Shown here one piece after another: positions 1-7,550 of a stretch of 33,071 nucleotides of DNA. The notes beneath the pieces were generated by a model. That model made no database searches, was not told the DNA's origin, and saw nothing but the letters and a program-made list of their open reading frames with translations. Within the stretch, counting starts at the first letter, position 1; each line of letters starts with the position of its first letter. The stretch spans positions 1-33,071 of the forward strand of contig CALMSP010000106.1 of the NCBI GenBank assembly GCA_937872405.1. Reading direction: 5' to 3'. A program made the translations under genes and the position numbers. This DNA comes from an uncultured Saprospiraceae bacterium. GTDB lineage: Bacteria; Bacteroidota; Bacteroidia; Chitinophagales; Saprospiraceae.

Positions 1-2
1 GG

Positions 3-2246
3 CGCTATTTGTATGCTTTTAACAATAGCACGGTGCTGCAAAGCGATACCATTTTTCGTCAACTGCGTGGCGATACAACCTACACAATTCGAGTGCTTGA
101 TCAGCGCGGGTGTGCGCTGACGGATACAGTGCGCGTGCGCTATGTGCCATCGTTTACGCCAGCTACACTGGCCGTACAGGATGTCAGCTGTTTCAATTTC
201 CGAAATGGGCAAATCCGGGTGAGCATTCCAGCGGATGCGCCTGTTACGGGATATGCTTTAAATGCGCTCAATGCCACAGCTCAGACCGAGCCTGTCTTTC
301 GAAATTTGTCACCTGGGGAGTATAAAGTGTTTGTGATAGAAGGGTCGGACTGCTACGTTACCTATCCAGCACGGGTAGCCGAACCGGAGCCGTTGTCTTT
401 AAATTTAAACATCCAAGACGCCAATTGCCCCGGGGCTTCTAACGGTAGCGTACAACTGATTACAACTGGCGGCAATGGTGGCTATCGTTATTCGCTCAAC
501 GGTATGGATTTTCAAAGTCGTAACTTCTTTGGGGCTTTACCTGCGGGTACCTATCGAGTAAGTGTGCGCGACACCTTGAGCTGCAACCTCAGCGAGATAT
601 TCACTATTGAAGAACCAGAAAGCCCGCCATTGGGCACTTTGGTCACGCCCAGTTGCCCAGAGCAGCGCTCGGGCCGCATCGTTATTGTAGAATCGGGCAA
701 ACTGCTAATCGGGCAGTATGAGTTTTCATTGGATAGCCTCAACTGGCAGCGTGAAAATGGTTTTGCTAACTTAGCACCTGGTCTCTATCAGGTGTGGGTG
801 CGCTATCCAGACGGGTGCGTGCATAAGGTAAACGCCCTCGTGCCCGAAGTACCAGCACCTGGCATCTCCTTACGCATTCAGCCAGTGTCCTGCCCGGGCG
901 CAACGGATGGCTCGGTATTGGTAGAATTCGACAGCAATGCCTCCGCAGCTAATTATATGTACTCGCTCGATGGCGTACAGTTTGTTGCTCAAAATGGCTT
1001 TAAAAATCTGGCGGCAAGCAATTATATCATTTATTTGCGCGATACATTCCAATGTGTTTTCCAATTTCCATTTATTATAGAAGCACCACCAGCACCGGCG
1101 CTTGATTTTCAGATCACGAATCCTACCTGTTTTAATGGTAAAAATGGCAGTTTGCTCATGGTGGCTAAAGGCGGCCGGGCACCCTTTACCTACGCTTTGA
1201 ACAGCGCCAACTTCCTGCCCGATAGTGTGTTCACCGCGCTGAGCGCTGGTAGCTACGCTGCCTTGGTGCGCGACGCCAGCGGCTGCATCTTCGGCGAAAC
1301 CATACAAATCGGGCAACCACCGCAATTGCAGATTCAGTTTACCGTTATCAACGAAACCTGCGGCAACGACAATGGCATTGCAGTGGGTTTTCCGATGGGC
1401 GGCATTCCGCCTTACCGGTTTAAATGGAATACCGGCGATACTACTTTGGTCATAGCTGGACTCACGGCAGGTGCGTATGCGCTAACCGTTAGCGATGTTA
1501 ATAATTGTATCATAGAAAGTAAAACGGAAGTAAATAACTTGCCTGGGCCGGTGGTGCTGGGCGAACTGACCGATATCCCCTGCAATGGTCAAGCCACAGG
1601 GGCTATCCAATTGACTGTAATCGGCGGCTCCGCTCCGCTGAACTATCGTTGGTCGAGTGGGCCCCGCACGCCCAATATCTACAATCTGGCAGCGGGTAGC
1701 TATACGGTAACGGTAACCGATACACATCAGTGCCTGAGCATCAAGACGTTCCAAGTGTTTGAGCCAGCACCCTTGCGGCTGTCTTCCCAAGTTGGGATGC
1801 AATCAGAAACGCTATGGTTCATCAATTTGATGGTAGAAGGTGGCGTACCGGGTTATACCTATCAATGGTCGCATGGCGAAACTTCAGAAGATGTATTTAA
1901 CTTAAAAGCAGGCACTTATACCGTAACGGTAAGCGATCAAGCAGGCTGTAGCCAAACGCTTGAATTGAACGTAGGTCTGAATGCTACACAAGAGCCGGCT
2001 TGGTCCCAAACCCTACAAGTATATCCAAATCCAACTACCGGTCGGATCTATTTATCAATCGAAGCCACCCATTCCGCTGGTATGCAGTTTCAGCTACACG
2101 ACATGCGTGGTCGGGCCGTGCAGCCTGCGGTTGTCTTTCGAGGGCCACGCCATGAGACAGATATTACAGATTTGCCAGCCGGCGTTTACCTACTGCGAAT
2201 CGAACATGCTGGTAGCATCATATGCAGAAAAATTGTCAAATTGTAG
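3..2246 (+). CDS. SprB-type repeat protein with T9SS C-terminal sorting domain (5' truncated by window edge)
   Basis: The reading frame is open to the left edge, so the true start lies outside the window. The visible part is a string of about eight repeats of 60-90 residues. Each has a Cys near its start, a Gly/Asn-Gly-Ser turn, a tyrosine-rich core (YRYSLNG, YMYSLDG, YRWSSG), an L-x-A/P-G-x-Y segment and a closing D-x-x-x-C. This is the SprB-repeat pattern of Bacteroidota surface adhesins. The last 80 or so residues start at VYPNPTTG and include an LPAGVYLLRI segment and a terminal KIVKL, the hallmark of a type A T9SS sorting domain (TIGR04183). The protein is therefore probably secreted across the outer membrane and anchored or released at the cell surface. 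The ligand is unknown. Early repeats are of the YSLNG type and later ones of the W-S-G type, so the array has two subfamilies. Confidence 0.85.
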   Translation, partial: RYLYAFNNSTVLQSDTIFRQLRGDTTYTIRVLDQRGCALTDTVRVRYVPSFTPATLAVQDVSCFNFRNGQIRVSIPADAPVTGYALNALNATAQTEPVFRNLSPGEYKVFVIEGSDCYVTYPARVAEPEPLSLNLNIQDANCPGASNGSVQLITTGGNGGYRYSLNGMDFQSRNFFGALPAGTYRVSVRDTLSCNLSEIFTIEEPESPPLGTLVTPSCPEQRSGRIVIVESGKLLIGQYEFSLDSLNWQRENGFANLAPGLYQVWVRYPDGCVHKVNALVPEVPAPGISLRIQPVSCPGATDGSVLVEFDSNASAANYMYSLDGVQFVAQNGFKNLAASNYIIYLRDTFQCVFQFPFIIEAPPAPALDFQITNPTCFNGKNGSLLMVAKGGRAPFTYALNSANFLPDSVFTALSAGSYAALVRDASGCIFGETIQIGQPPQLQIQFTVINETCGNDNGIAVGFPMGGIPPYRFKWNTGDTTLVIAGLTAGAYALTVSDVNNCIIESKTEVNNLPGPVVLGELTDIPCNGQATGAIQLTVIGGSAPLNYRWSSGPRTPNIYNLAAGSYTVTVTDTHQCLSIKTFQVFEPAPLRLSSQVGMQSETLWFINLMVEGGVPGYTYQWSHGETSEDVFNLKAGTYTVTVSDQAGCSQTLELNVGLNATQEPAWSQTLQVYPNPTTGRIYLSIEATHSAGMQFQLHDMRGRAVQPAVVFRGPRHETDITDLPAGVYLLRIEHAGSIICRKIVKL

Positions 2247-2611
2247 CCATTTTTGTCAGCAAAACCTACATTTCACAAAAAATTGCCACTTGCCTTCCAG
2301 ATTTCCAATCGAAAAACTTACCTTTAACAGGTGGAAATGCTTGCGCTTCGGGTGGTAGTAGCTATGCTGCCACGATCATTTTCCCGTCTTTACGAAAATC
2401 ATTCACTGCAAATTATAGGATTGTAATAAAATTTTAGATGTTGGATGTTGAAAATCAGATATTTAGATATTGAATATTAAAACTTTGTTATGAAAATAAA
2501 TATATGCTTTTGCTATAAAAATCTGATTTTGAGCTAATTGTAAAATTTAAATGATGTTTAGTAAATAAGCTGTGCTAAAAACGGTTCTTGCTAAAATCCT
2601 AACAATATCAT
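2247..2611. other. AT-rich intergenic region upstream of glgA
   Basis: This 365-bp spacer holds no credible gene. It becomes very AT-rich after about 2400 and presumably carries the glgA promoter. I found only a seven-of-eight match to the Bacteroidota -7 box (AAACTTTG near 2480) and no convincing terminator for the upstream repeat protein. A short direct repeat (GATGTTG twice) lies near 2438-2451. Confidence 0.5.
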
Positions 2612-4048
2612 ATGAAAGTGTTACATATCAGTGCAGAATGCTATCCAGCAGCTAAAGCCGGTGGATTAGGCGACGTAGTAGGTGCTTTGCCCAAGTACTT
2701 GACGAATTCTGGAGTAACGGCGGGTGTTATTATACCCAAATATCATTTGAAATGGATTGAAAATCATAGCTTTACACCTATTTATCGAGGTTCGGTGCGC
2801 CTGCACAACTATTATATCAACTTTACCATTGAAAAGGAACAACATGATACACTCGGTTTTCCATTTTTTGTAGTGAATATACCGGGCAAATTTGACCGCC
2901 CAGGCATCTACGCTGACCCCAGTGGCTACACCTATGGCGATGAGGTAGAGCGCTACCTTTGCTTTCAGCAGGCGGTGCTACAATGGATTGTCAACTCTCC
3001 TGGACGTCCAGCCCTGCTGCATTGTCACGACCACCACACCGGATTGATCCCTTTTATGGTCAAGCACTGCCCGGAGTACCGCGCGCTGGCTTACATTCCT
3101 ACGATGTTTACGATTCATAATGGCATGTATCATGGCGCATTTAGCTGGTCGAAACTATACCTGATGCCCTTTTTCGATGCGGAGGCGCGTGGCCTGCTCG
3201 ACTGGGCGGACACCATCTGCCCTTTGGCCGCTGCCATCAAATGCGCGTGGCGCGTAACTACCGTATCCCCCAGCTATCTGGAGGAGTTGAAACAAGCCTC
3301 AAATGGTATGGAATGGCTCTTTTATCATGAGCAACACAAAAGTGTAGGTATCCTGAATGGTATTGACACGCAAGTTTGGAATCCGCGCAGCGACGGCTAT
3401 ATTGCCCGGCATTTAGAAGATAGTGTGGACAATTTCAAAGCTGCCAACAAACAGGTACTGGCACAAGGATTCCACCTCGATCCTGCCCTGCCGCTTATTA
3501 CCTTTATCGGTAGGTTGGTGATGGAAAAAGGCGCAGATTTGCTGCCCGATTTATTTAGTCGGATTTTACATGGCGGTATGCGGGTCAGCTTTGTTGTACT
3601 GGGGGCCGGCGAACCCCGCATTGCCGATGCATTGGCCCAGTTGCGACATCATTTTCCGGGGCGCTTCCATGCGTCGCTGGAGTACAACGAAGCGCTGGCG
3701 CACCAGCTCTATGCTGGCTCCGACTTCCTGATGATGCCCTCTCGCGTGGAGCCTTGCGGACTCAATCAGATGTACGCCATGCGCTATGGCACCTTACCCA
3801 TTGTACGCGCTGTGGGCGGCTTGCGCGATACTGTGCCTGACATTGGCGAACCCGACGGCGGCGGCCGAGGCATCCGCTTTAATAATTTTTCGATAGAAGA
3901 TGGCTACTTGGCTATCTATCGTGCGGCAGAGTTGTACTATAATCACCGCGACACTTTCGAGGACATTCGCCGCCACGTCATGCAATTGGATTTTTCTTGG
4001 GAGCGCTCCGCCGGGCATTATATGCATATTTATAGCCAGATGTGGTAA
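2612..4048 (+). CDS. glgA: Glycogen (starch) synthase, GT5 family
   Basis: This enzyme transfers glucose from ADP-glucose to the non-reducing end of a growing alpha-1,4-glucan in the cytoplasm. At 478 residues it has the usual GT5 length. The N-terminal nucleotide-sugar loop K15-A-G-G-L-G-D is intact. A TVSPSY segment, NGID-x-x-x-W-NP, and the GRL-x-x-EKG hinge follow in the expected order. The C-terminal E-x-CGL motif (SRVEPCGLNQ, near residues 377-386) and GGLRDTV complete the GT-B acceptor/donor site. The ATG at 2612 gives the canonical MKVLHISAE start. glgC follows 86 bp downstream on the same strand, so the pair probably forms a glycogen operon: GlgC makes ADP-glucose and GlgA polymerises it. 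No branching enzyme or phosphorylase is in the window. Confidence 0.95.
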   Translation: MKVLHISAECYPAAKAGGLGDVVGALPKYLTNSGVTAGVIIPKYHLKWIENHSFTPIYRGSVRLHNYYINFTIEKEQHDTLGFPFFVVNIPGKFDRPGIYADPSGYTYGDEVERYLCFQQAVLQWIVNSPGRPALLHCHDHHTGLIPFMVKHCPEYRALAYIPTMFTIHNGMYHGAFSWSKLYLMPFFDAEARGLLDWADTICPLAAAIKCAWRVTTVSPSYLEELKQASNGMEWLFYHEQHKSVGILNGIDTQVWNPRSDGYIARHLEDSVDNFKAANKQVLAQGFHLDPALPLITFIGRLVMEKGADLLPDLFSRILHGGMRVSFVVLGAGEPRIADALAQLRHHFPGRFHASLEYNEALAHQLYAGSDFLMMPSRVEPCGLNQMYAMRYGTLPIVRAVGGLRDTVPDIGEPDGGGRGIRFNNFSIEDGYLAIYRAAELYYNHRDTFEDIRRHVMQLDFSWERSAGHYMHIYSQMW

Positions 4049-4134
4049 AGGAGAAAGTGTTGGCTTTTAAATTACTGATTTTTAGGTTTTAAAACATTAC
4101 TAACCAAATACATATTATACAAACGTAAATTAAC

Positions 4135-5409
4135 ATGGCTATCAAAATTATCAGCATCATATTGGGCGGCGGAGCCGGCACCAGATTATATCCACTCACC
4201 AGCCAGCGTTCCAAACCAGCCGTACCCATTGGTGGTAAGTACCGACTGATTGACATTCCGATTTCCAACTGCTTGAATTCGGGGCTAAAGCGCATGTTTG
4301 TACTCACGCAGTACAACTCCGCTTCGCTCAATCAACACATCAAAAATACCTACCACTTCGATGTTTTTGGGCGCGGTTTTGTGGATATCCTCGCCGCCGA
4401 GCAAACACCCACCAGCGATAAGTGGTTTCAGGGCACTGCCGACGCCGTGCGCCAATGCATGCGCCATTTGGTGAATCATGATTATGATTATGTCCTCATC
4501 CTTTCCGGCGACCAGTTGTATCAAATGGATTTTGAAAAACTGGCTCAGTACCATGTCGCTCAGAAAGCAGCGCTTACCATTGCAACCATACCTGTGAACG
4601 CGCGCGACGCCACTGGATTTGGCATCATGAAAGTAAATGCTGAAGGTATGATTGAAAAATTTATAGAAAAACCCAAAATAGAGGTGCTGCCCGAATGGGA
4701 ATCGGTGGTGGAAGAATCGCTGCAGCGTGAAGAGCGGGTTTACTTGGCCTCTATGGGCATCTACATTTTTGGGCGTGAGGTATTGGAAAATATGCTCGAC
4801 GACGACCCCGACGCTACCGACTTTGGCAAAGAACTCATCCCGAAGGCTATCAACGCTGGGCTGCGTGTAGCCAGCTATGCCTTTGATGATTATTGGACGG
4901 ACATTGGTACCATTCGCTCCTTTTTTGAAGCGAATATTGCACTGACCGACCCCATTCCGAAGTTCAATCTATTTGATAATCAGAAGCCTATCTACACGCG
5001 CCCGCGTATGTTGGCACCCTCAAAAATATTCGGTACGTGGTTCAACCAAGCGGTACTGGCTGATGGCTGCATTATTCACGCTAAGAAAATCGAGCGTTCT
5101 ATTATTGGTATCCGTTCGCGTATTGGCGAGAGCACCGAAATTACTAAAACCGTTATGATGGGAAATGATTATTTTGAAACATTAGAAAAAATTGTAAAAC
5201 AAGAGGAAATACCAATGGGTGTCGGCAAGGATTGTTACATCGAAAATGCTATTTTAGATAAAAATTGTCGTATCGGTGATGATGTTATTATACGTGGCAG
5301 CGTGGCTTTGCCCAATGACGAAACCGACACTTATTGCATCCGCGATGGCATTGTGGTCGTAAAAAAAGGTGCAACGATACCCAGCGGTAGCCGTATTGGA
5401 TTGATATAG
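4135..5409 (+). CDS. glgC: Glucose-1-phosphate adenylyltransferase (ADP-glucose pyrophosphorylase)
   Basis: It catalyses ATP + glucose-1-phosphate to ADP-glucose + PPi, the committed step of bacterial glycogen synthesis. The 424-residue protein begins with the nucleotidyltransferase signature GGGAGTRLYPLT (residues 11-22) and the sugar-nucleotide loop SKPAVPIGGKYRLID. It then has FQGTADAVRQ, the SGDQLYQMD metal-binding region, FIEKPK, and the YWTDIGT glucose-1-phosphate site. The C-terminal part has hexapeptide-repeat character (left-handed beta helix) ending in VALPNDE and a PSGSRIGLI tail, as in plant-like and bacterial AGPases. It is encoded just downstream of glgA in the same direction and is likely co-transcribed. 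Confidence 0.95.
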   Translation: MAIKIISIILGGGAGTRLYPLTSQRSKPAVPIGGKYRLIDIPISNCLNSGLKRMFVLTQYNSASLNQHIKNTYHFDVFGRGFVDILAAEQTPTSDKWFQGTADAVRQCMRHLVNHDYDYVLILSGDQLYQMDFEKLAQYHVAQKAALTIATIPVNARDATGFGIMKVNAEGMIEKFIEKPKIEVLPEWESVVEESLQREERVYLASMGIYIFGREVLENMLDDDPDATDFGKELIPKAINAGLRVASYAFDDYWTDIGTIRSFFEANIALTDPIPKFNLFDNQKPIYTRPRMLAPSKIFGTWFNQAVLADGCIIHAKKIERSIIGIRSRIGESTEITKTVMMGNDYFETLEKIVKQEEIPMGVGKDCYIENAILDKNCRIGDDVIIRGSVALPNDETDTYCIRDGIVVVKKGATIPSGSRIGLI

Positions 5410-5460
5410 GTGATGGGTGATAGGGGATAGGGGGATGCTGTCGGATTACTACTAATATTC

Positions 5461-5543
5461 AACACATCAACACATTCACACATCAACACATTCACACATC
5501 AACACATTCACACATCAACACATTCACACATCAACACATTCAC
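5461..5543 (+). repeat. Tandem satellite, 16-bp unit built from an AACACATC octamer
   Basis: One AACACATC octamer is followed by four exact copies of AACACATTCACACATC (5469-5484, 5485-5500, 5501-5516, 5517-5532) and a partial fifth copy ending at 5543. The 16-mer is itself two diverged octamers. It lies between glgC and the desaturase gene, 62 bp before the latter's start codon. A related array on the opposite strand follows pyrB. There are no unique spacers, so this is not a CRISPR. Confidence 0.95.
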
Positions 5544-5605
5544 GATGGCTACCCTCAACCTTTACTTTGTTCCATTGTTACGATGCAAAATAAAAAATCT
5601 TTGTC

Positions 5606-7063
5606 TTGAAAATTGGAATTATTGGCGCAGGCGTTGCGGGGTTGGCTTCGGCAGTGCGCATGGCGTGTCGGGGTTATGATGTAGATGTATATGAAGCCAA
5701 TGCCTACCCCGGCGGCAAGTTATCGGAAATCATCGTGGAAGACTACCGCTTTGATGCAGGCCCCTCGCTATTCACGATGCCGCAGTACGTCAATGAATTG
5801 TTCGCTATGGCTGGCGTGGACCCAGCACTACACTTTCATTACCAGCAATTGCCTGTAATTTGCGAATATTTCTGGTCGGATGGTGTGCGTTTGAGTGCTT
5901 GGGCCGATAAGGACTATTTTGCGCGCGAAGTACAGGAAAAGCTGGGGGTGCCCGCACAAAACGTGCTGCGCGTACTCGCCGATAGCGAGCGTAAATACTA
6001 CCTTACAGGACGCACCTTTCTGGAAAAATCTTTGCACCGACACGATACTTGGCTCACTAAGGATGTTGCCAAAGCCATTTTACAAATTCCTTCCCTCGAC
6101 TTATTCACTTCGATGAATAAAGTGCACGAAAAATATTTACAACACCCCAAATTAGTACAGTTATTTAATCGCTATGCGACGTACAATGGCTCTAATCCAT
6201 ACAAAGCACCTGGGCTGCTCAGCATCATTCCGCACTTCGAATACGGCATTGGCGCCTTCTACCCGCGTGGAGGCATGCACAGCATCACAAAAGGCATTTA
6301 TGGGCTGGCCAAACAATTGGGGGTACGGTTCCATTTCAACAGCAAAGTAGAAGAAATTAAGGTACATAAAGGTAAGGCGACCGCCCTGCGCGTGAAGGGC
6401 GAAACATTGCCCTATGATCGAATCATTAGTAACATGGATATTTTTCATGTGTATAAAAAACTGTTGCCCAATGAAAAACAGCCAAATCATATTTTAAATC
6501 AACAAAAATCTACCTCGGCATTAATTTTTTATTGGGGTATCCGGCAGCAATTTCCAGCCTTGGATTTGCATAATATTTTTTTTAGCGATGATTATAAAAC
6601 CGAATTTGATTATTTAGAATCTGGTAAAATATATAAAGATCCGACCGTTTATGTAAATATCACATCAAAATGCACCCCAGAAGACGCCCCCGCCGGTTGC
6701 GAAAACTGGTTCACGATGATCAATGCACCTTACAATGCCGGACAAGACTGGGACGCGCTCATCGCCGAAGCTCGCAAACGCATCATCGTAAAACTGAGCC
6801 ATATGCTGCAAGCCGATATTGGTGGATTAATCGAATGCGAAGATATTCTTGACCCGCGCAGCATCGAAAGTCGCACGGCTTCTCACCTCGGCGCATTGTA
6901 TGGCACCAGTAGCAACAATCGTCTGGCTGCTTTCCTGCGGCACCCCAACTTTTCTCATCGTATCAAGAACCTATATTTCTGTGGCGGTAGCGTACATCCG
7001 GGGGGCGGTATTCCGCTGGCACTCCTTTCCGCTAGAATTATAGATGAGCTAATGCCAGATTGA
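5606..7063 (+). CDS. crtD: CrtD/CrtI-family carotenoid desaturase (FAD-dependent)
   Basis: This is a 485-residue flavin-dependent phytoene-desaturase-family enzyme that introduces double bonds into carotenoids. The dinucleotide-binding motif G7-x-G9-x-x-G12 is followed by the acidic residue E30 and by YPGGKLSE, then F-DAGPSLFTMP, which is typical of CrtI/CrtD. The C-terminal flavin segment FCGGSVHPGGGIPLALLSA is also diagnostic. The ATYNGSNPYKAP stretch resembles Bacteroidota proteins annotated as 1-hydroxycarotenoid 3,4-desaturase (CrtD), so I prefer crtD, but substrate choice within the family cannot be proven by eye. The start is TTG at 5606: the nearest upstream in-frame stop is at 5591-5593 and no ATG or GTG lies between them. 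No other carotenoid gene is adjacent. Confidence 0.85.
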   Translation: MKIGIIGAGVAGLASAVRMACRGYDVDVYEANAYPGGKLSEIIVEDYRFDAGPSLFTMPQYVNELFAMAGVDPALHFHYQQLPVICEYFWSDGVRLSAWADKDYFAREVQEKLGVPAQNVLRVLADSERKYYLTGRTFLEKSLHRHDTWLTKDVAKAILQIPSLDLFTSMNKVHEKYLQHPKLVQLFNRYATYNGSNPYKAPGLLSIIPHFEYGIGAFYPRGGMHSITKGIYGLAKQLGVRFHFNSKVEEIKVHKGKATALRVKGETLPYDRIISNMDIFHVYKKLLPNEKQPNHILNQQKSTSALIFYWGIRQQFPALDLHNIFFSDDYKTEFDYLESGKIYKDPTVYVNITSKCTPEDAPAGCENWFTMINAPYNAGQDWDALIAEARKRIIVKLSHMLQADIGGLIECEDILDPRSIESRTASHLGALYGTSSNNRLAAFLRHPNFSHRIKNLYFCGGSVHPGGGIPLALLSARIIDELMPD

Positions 7064-7190
7064 GCCACACAGCAGCACCTTACTTATGCCGTGTACGATT
7101 TCAGAAGTTTGATTTTTAATTTTGTAAAGTGTTGAAAAACAATATTTTAAGAATGAATAAATGCGTCATTTCCAATTAAAAAAGGTTATA

Positions 7191-7219
7191 AAGCCATTTT
7201 CAAAAAATAAAGATGGCTT
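7191..7219 (+). terminator. Putative intrinsic terminator downstream of crtD
   Basis: AAGCCAT (7191-7197) pairs with ATGGCTT (7213-7219) over a 15-nt loop and is followed by CATTTTCTT. The stem is short and lies about 130 bp after the crtD stop, so the call is tentative. Confidence 0.4.
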
Positions 7220-7253
7220 CATTTTCTTACAATAAACGGATAACCATTGCCGA

Positions 7254-7335
7254 TCACCGCTCATACTCGCCAAATCACTTTTAAAATGGTATAAGATTTG
7301 CGGAAGCTAAAAAGTAAAATAACTGATTTGACCCA
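7254..7335 (+). repeat. Dispersed intergenic element, copy 1
   Basis: TCACCGCTCA (7254-7263) and a following 22-bp identical block (7267-7288) recur almost unchanged at 20499-20534. Both copies are followed at a short distance by TTTGACCCA (here 7327-7335). This copy lacks the internal palindrome seen in the other, so it could be a deleted derivative. No transposase is nearby. Confidence 0.7.
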
Positions 7336-7482
7336 CGGCCAAAAAAAATCTTACCAGTTTTTTTTACTTTTTTTTGTATTTTCCGAATAGTTGGCTATTT
7401 TCATTGCGAGTAATACCAATGTGCCAAAATAACATTCGGCATTAGCGACAAAAAACTTACGTTGACTCTACTTGAAAAAAGA

Positions 7483-7518
7483 ACCCAGCGATCGCCTATG
7501 CATCTGGTCGCTATGGGT
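7483..7518 (+). promoter_or_regulatory. Leader hairpin upstream of the EF-G paralog
   Basis: ACCCAGCGA (7483-7491) pairs with TCGCTATGGGT (7508-7518) apart from a two-base bulge, closing a 16-nt loop. It ends 32 nt before the ATG at 7551 and would lie in the 5' untranslated region. A regulatory role is inferred only from position. Confidence 0.35.
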
Positions 7519-7550
7519 CGTATTGTTTCACCATTCAAAAAACGGTCTTT

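Larger units (their letters stand above)
7064..7550. other. Long intergenic region between crtD and the EF-G paralog
   Basis: This 487-bp region carries no credible ORF. It contains a hairpin with a T-rich tail (7191-7219), one copy of a dispersed element (7254-7335), a very A/T-rich stretch (7340-7385), and a hairpin in the presumed leader of the downstream gene (7483-7518). I could not place a good TAnnTTTG promoter box. Confidence 0.6.

Noticed and set aside
1981..2437. Small ORFs overlapping the 3' end of the repeat protein
   Set aside because: They run in other frames over the sorting-domain coding sequence into AT-rich spacer and show no signal peptide, motif or initiation context.
5410..5440. 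G-quadruplex after glgC
   Set aside because: The run has only two tracts of four or more G and no set of four G3 tracts, so a stable quadruplex is not supported.
5461..5543. CRISPR array
   Set aside because: Units are 16 bp and directly adjacent with no unique spacers, and no cas genes are nearby; it is a simple tandem satellite.
7488..7495. GCGATCGC as a cyanobacterial HIP1 signature
   Set aside because: A single occurrence in the window; it is part of the leader hairpin region and says nothing about origin.
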